48,093 nucleotides of DNA from the NCBI RefSeq assembly GCF_001678675.1, contig NZ_LZRN01000031.1, positions 1 through 48,093 of the forward strand, in the 5' to 3' direction. Shown here piece by piece: positions 7,906-17,100 of the stretch. This DNA comes from Gelidibacter algens. Lineage in GTDB: Bacteria > Bacteroidota > Bacteroidia > Flavobacteriales > Flavobacteriaceae. Within the stretch, counting starts at the first letter, position 1. The number at the start of each line of letters is the position of its first letter. A model generated the notes under the pieces. The model saw only the letters and a program-made list of their open reading frames with translations. It was not told the origin of the DNA and did no database searches. The translations under genes and the position numbers were made by a program.

Positions 7906-10900
7906 TCACGGTTTTTCAAGACCTAATTTTTTCATTCGGTCTCGCAATGTACTGGGCTTCATCTGCAATAATTCTGCTGCGCCCTCTTCTCCATCAATTT
8001 TCCAATGGCATTCTGTTAGCACCTTTTTTATATGAATTCTTTGCACGTCTTCAAGAGAGAGCACTGTAGAAGAAATTAACGATTCTTTTGACGACGATTT
8101 GAAGTTGGGGATCACCAGTTTTTCATCATTGGAGAGAATGACCGCCCTTTCCACAAGATTTTCAAGTTCCCTTACATTTCCTGGCCAGTTGTAGGACTGT
8201 AAGTTGCTCTTGGTGGCATCAGAAATGTAGGTGATTTTCTTATTGTATAATTTGGTGTATTTATTGACGAAATGCTCAATTAAAATTGGAATATCTTCAA
8301 TACGCTCGCGCAAGGGCGGAACGGTGATGGGAAAAACGTTAATCCTAAAATAGAGGTCTTCACGGAAGCTTTTTTCTTTTATTGCCTTTTCAAGATCTCT
8401 GTTTGTAGCTGCTATAATCCTGATATCTACCTTTTGAGTTTTAGTTCCACCCACCTGTTCAATTTCAGATTCTTGAATGGCTCTCAATAGTTTTGGCTGC
8501 ATCTCCAAAGGCAATTCGCCAATCTCATCTAAAAACAGGGTGCCTCCATCTGCCAATTGAAACTTTCCCAACTTGTCACTAATGGCTCCTGTAAATGCTC
8601 CTTTTTTATGACCGAACAATTCACTTTCAATTAACTCTCTGGGGATGGCAGCACAATTCACTTTTATTAATGGCTTATTTTTTCTTGCGCTAATATTGTG
8701 TATCGCCCTTGCCAACAACTCTTTCCCCGTCCCTGATTCGCCTAGCAATAATACGGTTGCATTTGTGGCAGCAACGCTCTCAACATCAGTAAGTACTTGA
8801 CTGAACGCTTTACTGCCATAAACCATTTCTTCATAATTGAAAACCAAACCGATCTCTTCTCGTAAATAACTGTTTTCGCGCTCTAATTCTTTCTTTAGTG
8901 CTTTCAATTCAATATTAACGGCTTGCAACTTTTCATTAGTATTGATGAGCTGAGTTTCGGCCGCCATACGCTCCTTACTCTCTATCATCAAAGATATAAT
9001 TGTGGCTACTGAAGCCGCAAAGTTTTCTTCTTCATCAGTAAACAGATGTTTCTTACCATGACTTTCAAAACTCAGCAAGCCATAATTCATACTCTTACCA
9101 TAAATAACGGCATCAACACATGAGGCTTTTTGTTCTGGTGAGTGGGCAATTTTTGCGTAGCGTTCTTTTGTTGGGTGCATATCTATGTCGCAGTTTTTTA
9201 AAACAGATTTAGTATCAAATACCCCAAAATATTCTGGAAAATCTGATCTGTTCAGTGTCAGATCTTCCTTCACCAAAATCCCTTTTTTAGCATCATAAAA
9301 AACCTTGCTTGCCAATTGATTGCCGTCATCTTTAAATTTCCAAACTCTCACGTAATTGGCATTTAAAGCTTCAGAAGATAGCCGCACGATATGCTTTATG
9401 GTAGCGTCATAATCTTGACCCATCATACCCACCAATTCAGAGATGATCTCTTTTCTCTTTTGTGAAATCTGGATACGGTGTTTTAAGGCTTCCTCTTCAT
9501 TTATTCTATTGGTGATGTCACTAATTGTAGCAAAGTATGCCTTGGTGTCGCCATTTTTATCTTTAATGGTTGAGAATGCCAGGGCAACAGGAAAACGTTC
9601 CCCATTTTTTCGCATCAGGGTCAGTTCCCTCACATTGCTTGTCGCTATATAGGTGTCACTAAAAGCATGGACTATTTCTTCATAGCACTCTGGTGGCCAA
9701 TATTTAAATGGTAATTTATCTCCAAGCAACTCTTGTTCCGTAAACCCTGTCATTTCACAGAGTGCCTTATTGACCCGGATGATTTTTTTCTCTAAACTCA
9801 CAACCGACAGCCCTTCTACCAGAGAACCCACCAGCTCATCAGAAAATTCCTTTTCTATGAGCAGTTTGTTTTCGATCTTTTTACGTTCAGAGTTTTCTAC
9901 TGCCAAAGATACAATACTGGCAATCATGGTTGCAAACTCCTCTTCTTCATCTGTCCATTTTCTCGGGCTACCGATATGTTCAAAACAAATGACTCCAAAT
10001 AGACTATCCGTACCTTTAATGAAGGCATCCAATAAAGAAGATATGCCTGCAGGTTTCAGATACTCGTTAACAAATTCTTCAGACAAATTACTATCCCATG
10101 CCCTATCAACCCTTATCGTGCTTTTATTATAAAGCGTTTTAAAGTAATTAGGATAATCTTCGGTATAGATTGGCTTGTCATTTTCGTAATTATTAGTATC
10201 CAGATGATAGGCATTTAAACAATGTATTGCGGATTCATCTTTATTGAACTGCCAAATACTTACTCTTTTTACTTCCATAACCTTGGCGGAAATTGACATC
10301 ACTTTTTCAAGTGTTGCGTTGAAATCTCTGCCGATGAGGCCCATCAAGTTTAAAATTGCGTCTTTTCTTTCTACAGATTTTTTGGACTTTTCTTGAAGCT
10401 CTTTCTGATACCTCAGCCGTTCTGAGATGTCAACAGCGGTTGAAAAATATCCAATAGTTTTATTATTGTGATCGGTTATTTTTGTAGAAGCAATGGCCAC
10501 TTCAAATCTATCGCCATTGGCCTTTACCATGGTCAGCTGTTCTCTACTAAAGCCCTCCTTTAAACCACGTTGTATGTAGTCTTTAATGGTATCATAGTGC
10601 TCAGGTGCCCAATGTGGAAATGGCACTTTAGTACCCACAATATCTTTTTCTTCAAATCCCGTCATCTTGCAATACGCGTTATTGACTTTGACACAGCAGA
10701 AGTTGATGTCCAATACCACTATAGCCTCAGTCATACTATTTAGTAAACGATCAGAGAAATTATTGGCGACACAGAGCTCATTTTGTACTTTTTTTAAATC
10801 GCTGATATCTAAAATTGTAGAAATAATATATGTGTCCTTCTCAAATTCAATCGACTGAAAAGTCGCTAAGCCATACGTAACTTCTCCAGCCTTTGTTTTA

Positions 10901-11193
10901 ACTTCCAGTTCCTGATATTTCAATAATTGTTTTTCAGTCAATTCTTCAGTTATGGCATCTTCTCCGTTAAATGAAAAAAGATCTAGGGCTTCTAAAGAAT
11001 GCCCAACAACTTCTTTTTTTGTATATCCTGTAAATTTCTCCCAAGCCTCATTGACATCAATAATTTTCTTGTCATTGCTGTCGAAGAGCCATTGAGGTGC
11101 CGGGTTATTATGGAAAATTGTTGGATAGATACCTTCACAGAAGGGAAATATATTTAAAGATGAAAGATTGTCATTTTTTTTGGAGCGACTCAT
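7906..11193 (-). CDS. PAS-GAF sensor sigma-54-dependent transcriptional activator
   Basis: 1095 residues. Order: PAS (about 20-130), PAS (145-265), GAF (275-440), PAS (445-565), GAF (575-740), a short coiled coil (745-775), a sigma-54 AAA+ domain (790-1020) and a Fis-type helix-turn-helix (1050-1095). The AAA+ domain has Walker A GESGTGKE (818-825), the sigma-54 contact loop GAFTGA (865-870) and Walker B GGTLFLDE (883-890), so it should be an active enhancer-binding protein. There is no receiver domain, so activity is probably controlled by the PAS/GAF ligands. The two PAS-GAF pairs are similar to each other ([11 protein letters not shown] against [11 protein letters not shown]) and suggest an internal duplication. 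The region after its stop holds two palindromes, likely its own binding sites. Confidence 0.9.
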   Translation of the reverse strand: MSRSKKNDNLSSLNIFPFCEGIYPTIFHNNPAPQWLFDSNDKKIIDVNEAWEKFTGYTKKEVVGHSLEALDLFSFNGEDAITEELTEKQLLKYQELEVKTKAGEVTYGLATFQSIEFEKDTYIISTILDISDLKKVQNELCVANNFSDRLLNSMTEAIVVLDINFCCVKVNNAYCKMTGFEEKDIVGTKVPFPHWAPEHYDTIKDYIQRGLKEGFSREQLTMVKANGDRFEVAIASTKITDHNNKTIGYFSTAVDISERLRYQKELQEKSKKSVERKDAILNLMGLIGRDFNATLEKVMSISAKVMEVKRVSIWQFNKDESAIHCLNAYHLDTNNYENDKPIYTEDYPNYFKTLYNKSTIRVDRAWDSNLSEEFVNEYLKPAGISSLLDAFIKGTDSLFGVICFEHIGSPRKWTDEEEEFATMIASIVSLAVENSERKKIENKLLIEKEFSDELVGSLVEGLSVVSLEKKIIRVNKALCEMTGFTEQELLGDKLPFKYWPPECYEEIVHAFSDTYIATSNVRELTLMRKNGERFPVALAFSTIKDKNGDTKAYFATISDITNRINEEEALKHRIQISQKRKEIISELVGMMGQDYDATIKHIVRLSSEALNANYVRVWKFKDDGNQLASKVFYDAKKGILVKEDLTLNRSDFPEYFGVFDTKSVLKNCDIDMHPTKERYAKIAHSPEQKASCVDAVIYGKSMNYGLLSFESHGKKHLFTDEEENFAASVATIISLMIESKERMAAETQLINTNEKLQAVNIELKALKKELERENSYLREEIGLVFNYEEMVYGSKAFSQVLTDVESVAATNATVLLLGESGTGKELLARAIHNISARKNKPLIKVNCAAIPRELIESELFGHKKGAFTGAISDKLGKFQLADGGTLFLDEIGELPLEMQPKLLRAIQESEIEQVGGTKTQKVDIRIIAATNRDLEKAIKEKSFREDLYFRINVFPITVPPLRERIEDIPILIEHFVNKYTKLYNKKITYISDATKSNLQSYNWPGNVRELENLVERAVILSNDEKLVIPNFKSSSKESLISSTVLSLEDVQRIHIKKVLTECHWKIDGEEGAAELLQMKPSTLRDRMKKLGLEKP

Positions 11194-11396
11194 AGTAATG
11201 AATTTAAGAAGAGCTTAGGGAGTTTTTGGCAATCATAAAATATCTTAGCATGATCACATATACGGTCTTAATGCCATACTTAGCCGTTTTAAGATAGTAA
11301 TTTATTTTGAATATGAAAAATGGACCGAAAGATTATTTTATAAATGGGGTGTTTTAGAAAGTAAAAAAAACTCTCCTGATAATGACAGATGGAAGG

Positions 11397-11437
11397 GGTA
11401 TCACTGCGTTTATCTTAACGTTCATTCAGATGAATTA
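11397..11437. repeat. Degenerate ~41-bp direct repeat, copy 1
   Basis: Begins GGTATCACTGCGTTTA and contains TTCATTCAG. It aligns without large gaps to 11552-11592, about 75-80% identical by eye. Part of an AT-rich spacer between the sigma-54 activator and tRNA-Asp. Confidence 0.6.
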
Positions 11438-11551
11438 AACACACTATTTAATGGTACTCGAAAATTTCAAAACCACCCTAAAACAAAAAAGCATCCCGAT
11501 TCTGTTAAAAACAGAAAAGGAAAGCTTCTCATCGGAATACCAAATTGCTCT

Positions 11552-11592
11552 GGTATCACTACGTTTACCCAAACTTTCATTCAGGTAAAACA
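11552..11592. repeat. Degenerate ~41-bp direct repeat, copy 2
   Basis: Begins GGTATCACTACGTTTA and contains TTTCATTCAGG. Partner of 11397-11437. Weaker similarity extends a further ~30 bp upstream in both copies, as expected for an old duplication or a dispersed element present twice. Confidence 0.6.
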
Positions 11593-11655
11593 ACACAACT
11601 TCTTTAAAGCGCCAAAAAAAGCTCCAAATTTCTTTAGAGCTTCTTAGCATTATTG

Positions 11656-11729
11656 CGGTCTGGACGGGACTCGAACCCGCGACCTCCGCCGTGACAGGGC
11701 GGCATTCTAACCAACTGAACTACCAGACC
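11656..11729 (-). tRNA. tRNA-Asp (GTC)
   Basis: 74 nt with a perfect 7-bp acceptor stem (GGTCTGG with CCAGACC), D-arm AGTTCAGTTGGTTAGA, anticodon loop CTGTCAC giving GUC, T-arm GCGGGTTCGAGTCCCGT, and discriminator G73 as required by aspartyl-tRNA synthetase. The CCA end is not encoded. It decodes GAC/GAU. A clear promoter lies just upstream. Confidence 0.97.
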
Positions 11730-11747
11730 GTTGCGTTAATGCGAGTG

Positions 11748-11778
11748 CAAATATACACTCCATTTTTAATATCGCAAA
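11748..11778 (-). promoter_or_regulatory. Bacteroidota-type promoter of tRNA-Asp
   Basis: On the - strand TTTG (11778-11775) is followed after 19 bp by TATATTTG (11755-11748), matching the sigma-A consensus TTTG/TAnnTTTG of Bacteroidota. The start of the tRNA is about 19 bp downstream of the -7 element. Confidence 0.75.
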
Positions 11779-11809
11779 TATTTTATGCCATTTTTTAGAA
11801 AATAATTAC

Positions 11810-12739
11810 TTACTTAAATTTCCCGCGTTCTACCATGTAGGTTGTCAGGATTTTATCAAAATCCTTTGTAATATCGGCCTCAACATATTTAATTTGATAC
11901 TGGCCACATTTAAGCCGTAGATCATCAAAATAAGAACCCACGGCCTTTTCATAAGCGTCTTTCATCGTTTCTGGGTACAGATTGATATGTGCCCCCGTCT
12001 CAACATCTACAAACCGTTTTGGTGTGTTCTCAAAATCAAAGGCTAATTCCTTTTCTTTATCAAAGACGTGAAATAAAACGACTTCATGCTTTTTATGCTT
12101 TAAATGCCTAAGCGCCTCAAACAATTTGGTGTCGTCAGCGGACGTTTGAAACATATCCGTAAAGAAAAAAATCAATGACCTCCTATGAAGTTTTTCTGCA
12201 ATTTGATGTAAATAGGTATAGGTATCCGTCTGTTTGTTTAAGGGTCTTGAAACCACGGTTTTGCTCAATTCGCCCAATAACATTTGATGGTGGCGCTCAC
12301 TTCCTTTTTCAGGAGCATAATACTCATAAGCATCACTATAAATACTCATCCCAACCGCATCACGTTGCTTTTTAAGAATGTGCATCAAACTTGCTGAAGC
12401 CAAAGCTGAAAACGCAATTTTATTCAAGTGATCAAGTGAAAACGTCTTCATTTCGGGATAATGCATGGAGCTGCTATTATCAATAATCAAATGGCAGCGC
12501 AAATTGGTTTCCTCATCATAACGCTTGGTAAACAACTTATCAGTTTTGGCATACAACTTCCAATCAATATGCTTTGTGCTTTCGCCCTGATTGTAAATTT
12601 TATGCTCTGCAAATTCTGCTGAAAACCCATGAAACGGACTCTTATGCATGCCAGCAATAAACCCTTCCACCACTTGTTTGGCGAGGAGTTCGAGGTTTTT
12701 AAAACCACCTGTTTTATTGAGTTCTTGCTGTAAATCCAT
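11810..12739 (-). CDS. DUF58 domain protein (von Willebrand A-like)
   Basis: 309 residues, soluble. Contains the DUF58 signature (HIDWKLYAKTDKLFTKRYDEE at about 58-78) followed by a VWA-like fold with a metal-site motif DNSSSM. DUF58 proteins normally work with MoxR AAA+ ATPases and VWA/aerotolerance (Bat) proteins as chaperone-like systems of the cell envelope. No MoxR gene is visible on either side here, so its partner must be elsewhere. The ATG at 12739 is preceded by AGGAGG with a 5-nt spacing, an unusually strong ribosome binding site for this phylum. That site is formed by a GC-rich palindromic repeat (12742-12773). Confidence 0.88.
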   Translation of the reverse strand: MDLQQELNKTGGFKNLELLAKQVVEGFIAGMHKSPFHGFSAEFAEHKIYNQGESTKHIDWKLYAKTDKLFTKRYDEETNLRCHLIIDNSSSMHYPEMKTFSLDHLNKIAFSALASASLMHILKKQRDAVGMSIYSDAYEYYAPEKGSERHHQMLLGELSKTVVSRPLNKQTDTYTYLHQIAEKLHRRSLIFFFTDMFQTSADDTKLFEALRHLKHKKHEVVLFHVFDKEKELAFDFENTPKRFVDVETGAHINLYPETMKDAYEKAVGSYFDDLRLKCGQYQIKYVEADITKDFDKILTTYMVERGKFK

Positions 12740-12741
12740 AG

Positions 12742-12773
12742 TCCCCTCCTAACCTCCCCAAAGGGGAGGAATT
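12742..12773. repeat. GC-rich palindromic repeat (copy at DUF58 start)
   Basis: CCTCCCC-AAA-GGGGAGG hairpin (12753-12769) preceded by TCCCCTCCTAA. On the - strand it supplies the AGGAGG ribosome binding site of the DUF58 gene. Same architecture as copies at 21166, 47555 and 48048. Confidence 0.7.
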
Positions 12774-12825
12774 GTTGCGACATATAATGTTATTAATTTA
12801 TAATTTTGAAAAATTGTAAGAATCA

Positions 12826-12852
12826 AATTCCCCCTTCGTGGGATAGGGGATT
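12826..12852. repeat. Degenerate GC-rich palindromic repeat (after clpP)
   Basis: AATTCCCCCTTCGTGGGATA followed by GGGG. It is a weaker relative of the repeat at 12742-12773 in the opposite orientation, touching the clpP stop codon. The two copies together fill most of the DUF58/clpP spacer. Confidence 0.45.
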
Positions 12853-13398
12853 TTATCGGATTATTTCATCCACAATCCCATATTCCACTGATTCCTCAGC
12901 ACCCATCCAATGGTCACGGTTAAAGTCTTTCATGATCTTTTCCATAGTCTGACCACAGTTTTCAGCCAATAGGCGAGCGCTCAACTCTTTAGTTTTAAGA
13001 ATTTCTTGAGCTGTGATTTCAATATCACTTGCTGGTCCACGTGCACCCCCACTTGGTTGATGTATCATGACGCGGGCGTGAGGCTGTATAAACCGCTTAC
13101 CCTTTTCTCCTGCTGACAACAAAATGGAACCCATAGATGCCGCAAATCCTGTACAAATAGTGGATACCTCACTTTTTAAAGACCTCATGCAATCATAAAT
13201 AGCAAATCCAGAGGTCACATAACCTCCCGGACTATTGATATATAAATGGATGTCTTTGGTCTCTAAAGCATCCAAATACATCAAACGGTCAATCACATGT
13301 TTGGCAGATTTATCATCCACTTGTCCCCAAAGGAACACTTTACGCTCACCTATCAATTTGCTGTCAATGGCATCCTGTATTTTTAACTTCTCACTCAT
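12853..13398 (-). CDS. clpP: ATP-dependent Clp protease proteolytic subunit
   Basis: 181 residues from the ATG at 13398 (MSEKLKIQDA). An in-frame Met 20 codons upstream would run through the trxA terminator and is rejected. The serine-protease triad is S88 (GFAASMGS), H113 (MIHQPSGG) and D162 (NRDHWMG), with the same spacing as E. coli ClpP. It forms tetradecamers that degrade proteins unfolded by ClpX or ClpC. It is not next to tig or clpX, the usual neighbours of the housekeeping clpP, so it may be a second, shorter ClpP of the type seen in Flavobacteriia. It lacks a propeptide. Confidence 0.92.
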   Translation of the reverse strand: MSEKLKIQDAIDSKLIGERKVFLWGQVDDKSAKHVIDRLMYLDALETKDIHLYINSPGGYVTSGFAIYDCMRSLKSEVSTICTGFAASMGSILLSAGEKGKRFIQPHARVMIHQPSGGARGPASDIEITAQEILKTKELSARLLAENCGQTMEKIMKDFNRDHWMGAEESVEYGIVDEIIR

Positions 13399-13422
13399 TA
13401 TTTTAAATTTTTTATCTAAATT

Positions 13423-13453
13423 AAAAAAAGGTTTACCATTACAGCAAACCTTT
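13423..13453 (-). terminator. Rho-independent terminator after trxA
   Basis: On the - strand AAAGGTTT (13453-13446), an 11-nt loop, AAACCTTT (13434-13427), then a run of T. It lies only about 25 bp before the clpP ATG, so readthrough or a promoter hidden around the hairpin must feed clpP. Confidence 0.7.
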
Positions 13454-13565
13454 ATCATTTTTATCTGAACATTATGTTTTTAGATAACAGATGATAACAT
13501 CTCGCAACTAATTCACATTTAAGAGCGCTTTAGTGGTAAATGTATTCATTCTATCTATTATCGAC

Positions 13566-13883
13566 TTATAAAAGTCCGTCAATAGCATCAGTATAAGCAT
13601 TTTTAGGAGCTACACCAACTTGTCTTCCAACAACTTCTCCGTTTTGGAACACCAATACCGTAGGGATGTTACGCACACCATATTTGGCAGCAAATTCCTG
13701 ATTTGCATCAACGTCCACTTTTCCAACTACAGCTTTACCTTCATAATCCTGACTAATTTGGTCAATGATCGGGCCTACCATTCTGCAAGGTCCACACCAC
13801 GCTGCCCAAAAATCTACCATTACTGGTTTATCACTCTTTAAAACCAATTCTTCAAAGTTTGCATCTGTTATTTCTAATGCCAT
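13566..13883 (-). CDS. trxA: Thioredoxin
   Basis: 105 residues, the usual size. Active site WAAWCGPCRM (Cys30/Cys33 region), cis-proline in RNIPTVLVF, and no signal peptide, so it is a cytoplasmic dithiol reductant for ribonucleotide reductase, peroxiredoxins and similar targets, recycled by thioredoxin reductase. It has its own terminator at 13423-13453 and a TAATTTTG -7-like element about 40 bp before the ATG, so it appears monocistronic. Confidence 0.97.
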   Translation of the reverse strand: MALEITDANFEELVLKSDKPVMVDFWAAWCGPCRMVGPIIDQISQDYEGKAVVGKVDVDANQEFAAKYGVRNIPTVLVFQNGEVVGRQVGVAPKNAYTDAIDGLL

Positions 13884-14010
13884 AGTTTCTATACTTTAAT
13901 TGTTTTACTTCAGTTTGATTGACAAAATTAATCAAAAATTTTAGCAATCCTTGTACGCTTAACATTTGTTTTGGTTATCGTTGGATGTGTGGTGGTTATG
14001 ATACCTTTTT

Positions 14011-14112
14011 GGGCGCATAAACCGGGCTTTCCGTTATACCTGCCCGTCCGTTCAGGCGGGTCTTTTTGTTGTAAAAACAACAAAAGGGATGCCACTGCAA
14101 TTCCTTGCGCAA
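14011..14112 (-). ncRNA. Conserved two-copy element, candidate structured RNA (copy 1)
   Basis: Read on the - strand it has the blocks TTGCGCAAGG, TTGCAGTGGCATCC, a variable hairpin (TTTTGTTG...CAACAAAA), AACGGAAAGCCCGG and GCGCCC. The same blocks in the same order occur at 30031-30147 on the + strand while the hairpin differs, which suggests conservation of structure. A second hairpin (CCCGCC...GGACGGGC) is present only in this copy. It lies between dnaE and trxA, in the transcribed direction of both. It may be a flavobacterial structured RNA family or a non-autonomous repeat. Confidence 0.5.
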
Positions 14113-14177
14113 CAGTAGTGACACTCATTTACATATCAATAAAATAATTCCAAGTCATTATACAAAACCTATACAAA

Positions 14178-17100
14178 CTAATTCAACTTATAATACACAT
14201 CCTGATTATTCAATTCATCAAGCAGTTCTTGCGAAATCCTTACTTTTTGCTTTCTACTTGGCATGTGCAATTTCAACTTTTCTTCAGTGTCATAAACCAC
14301 AAAATTAAGAGCGTGGTTTCCTTCGTGCATTTTCAAGACCTCTTCAAGCGCTTTAATCTTACTTTCTTTTAGGTCTTTTATTTCCAATTGAATGGACAAT
14401 TTTTTTGCATACGTATCCATCACATCATGTAATAATTGAAAACTCGTAAACTGCAATCTTGGTTCACTTTTCTTACCCGTTTCCTTGTTAATCCACCCTT
14501 CCTTTACATAAACCTTCACATAAACGAACGAACTTTTTACCAGAAAATGCCTAAACCTTAGATATTCTTCTCCAAAAATCCGAAATTCAAAACTGTCCGT
14601 ATAATCTTCAATCGTAAACATGGCCCAGCCCTTTCCTTGTTTACTTACGCGGTGTTGCACATCTGTAACCACTCCTCCAAAAGTCAATTCTCTATTTACA
14701 TAAGGCTCAAGATTTGAGAAAAGTGCCAACGCGGCATTGCAGAAGGTTTTCATCTCAATTTTAAAATCGTCCAGCGGGTGTCCAGAAATATAAATTCCGA
14801 CCACTTCCCGTTCTTGAGCCAATTTTTCCATGGTGCCCCACTCTTCACAAGGCGGCACTAAAGGCTCCGCAATTTGAACATCACTGGCATCACCAAACAA
14901 ACTGACCTGGGATGAGTTTTCATTTTCCTGATGTTTATTACCATACTTGATGGCCTTTTCCAAAAAGGTAATACCATCGCCTTCATCCTGAAAATATTGC
15001 GCACGATGGGTATTGGTAAAACAATCAAATCCGCCAGCCAAGGCAAGGTTTTCAAAGGCTTTTTTATTGGCCGCCCTTAAGTCAATACGTTTTGCAAAAT
15101 CAAAAATAGATTTGAAATGGCCGTCTTTTTTGCGGTGTTCCACAATAGTCATAACGGCACCTTGCCCCACGCCTTTTATGGCGCCCATTCCAAAACGCAC
15201 TGCATAATCCTTATTTACAGAAAACTTATAATAAGATTCGTTGACATCAGGCCCAAGCACATTCAATTTCATCCGCTTACATTCCTCCATAAAGAAGGTG
15301 ACCTGTTTGATATCATTCATGTTATTGCTCAATACCGCAGCCATATATTCTGCAGGGTAATGTGCTTTTAAATAGGCAGTCTGATAGGCAATCCAAGCAT
15401 AACAGGTAGAGTGCGATTTGTTAAACGCATAACTCGCAAAGGCCTCCCAGTCTTTCCAAATTTTCTCTAACTTTTGAGCATCATGACCATTGGCTGCCGC
15501 TTGGGTGATAAATTGTGGTTTCATCTTATCCAAAACCGCAATTTGTTTTTTACCCATCGCCTTACGCAAAACGTCTGCCTCACCTTTGGTAAAACCTGCC
15601 AATTTTTGTGACAGCAGCATCACCTGTTCTTGGTAAACCGTAATACCGTAAGTTTCCTTAAGATATTCTTCCATGGCAGGAAGATCATAATCAATGTCCT
15701 CATCGCCATGTTTCCGCCTGGTAAAACTTGGAATGTACTCCATTGGTCCCGGCCGGTACAAGGCGTTCATTGCAATCAAATCTTCAAAAACGGTAGGCTT
15801 TAATTCCTTGAGGTGTTTTTGCATCCCAGAAGATTCATATTGGAACACGCCTACGGTTTCACCTTTTTGGAACAGCTCATAAGTCAGATCATCGTCTAAA
15901 GGAAACGTATCAGGATCGAGCAAAATATCGTGCTTTGCTTTGACGATTTTTACCGTATCCTTTATCAATGTCAAAGTTTTTAATCCCAAGAAATCCATTT
16001 TCAGTAAGCCCGCGTCCTCCACTACAGAGTTATCAAACTGGGTCACATACAAATCAGAATCCTTTGCTGTAGCCACAGGAACAAACTTGGTAATATCGTC
16101 TGGCGTAATGATGACACCACACGCATGAATTCCGGTATTCCTCACGGATCCTTCCAGCATCCGCGCCAAATTAACGGTTTCAGATTCCAGCCCAGAGCCT
16201 TCAGCAATATTGAGCAGTTCATTGACTTTTTCTAAATCTTCAGATCTAAAAGCTTTACTGAGTTGCTTTTCATCATATCCAAATATTTTGGCCAATTTGG
16301 ACATGGTCGGAATCAACTTCGCAATTCTGTCCGCATCAAAAAGTGGCAAATCCAAAACCCTAGCTGTATCTCGAATGGAGGATTTGGCGGCCATCGTTCC
16401 ATAAGTAATAATTTGCGCTACCTGATTGCTACCGTATTTTTTGATCACATAATCCATCACCCGGCTTCGGCCTTCATCATCAAAATCAATATCAATATCA
16501 GGCATACTGACACGATCCGGATTTAAGAAACGCTCAAAAAGTAAATTGTATTTGAGTGGATCAATATTGGTTATCTTTAAACAATAGGCTACCACAGATC
16601 CTGCAGCCGAACCACGTCCGGGACCTACAGACACATCCATATGTCGTGCTTCCCTGATGAAATCTTCAACAATTAGGAAGTACCCTGGATATCCCGTATT
16701 TTCAATAACGCTCAACTCAAAATCGATACGCTCTTTGATGTCGTCAGTAAGTTCCGCGTAGCGCTTTGTAGCACCTTCATAAGTTAAATGGCGCAAATAG
16801 GCATTTTCACCACGTTTGCCTTTATCAACAAGATCTTCTTCGTGCTTAAACTCGTCAGGAATTCCAAAGGCTGGCAATAAAACATCTCTTGCCAACTCAT
16901 AAGCTTCTACCTTATCTACCACTTCCTGGATATTGGAAATGGCTTCAGGAATGTCTTTGAAGATTTTTTTCATCTCCTCTGACGTCTTAAAGTAATACTC
17001 CTGGTTTGGCATACCGTAACGATAACCTCTGCCGCGCCCTATTGGTGTAGCTTGCTTTTCACCATCTTTTACACAAAGCAAAATATCATGCGCATTGGCA

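Larger units (their letters stand above)
11194..11655. other. 462-bp intergenic region with degenerate repeats
   Basis: No convincing gene. The longest open frame here (11650-11444, - strand) has no family resemblance and overlaps repeats. The region holds two diverged copies of a ~41-bp sequence 155 bp apart, a nested inverted repeat (CCGAT at 11487 region with ATCGG near 11531, enclosing TTCTGTT/AACAGAA), and an AAGCTC/GAGCTT hairpin near 11620-11643 just beyond tRNA-Asp that may end the tRNA transcript. Confidence 0.55.

Noticed and set aside
11205-11300. A further copy of the ACGGTATACCGT palindrome before the sigma-54 activator gene
   Set aside because: TATGGCATTAAGACCGTA is only a loose dyad with several mismatches, so autoregulation through this site is not supported.
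11444-11650. Open frame of 68 codons on the - strand beside tRNA-Asp
   Set aside because: It covers one of the degenerate repeats and has no coding character or recognisable family.
13928-14128. Open frame of 66 codons on the - strand between dnaE and trxA
   Set aside because: It lies over the conserved two-copy element and reads through its hairpins; no signal, domain or neighbour supports a protein.
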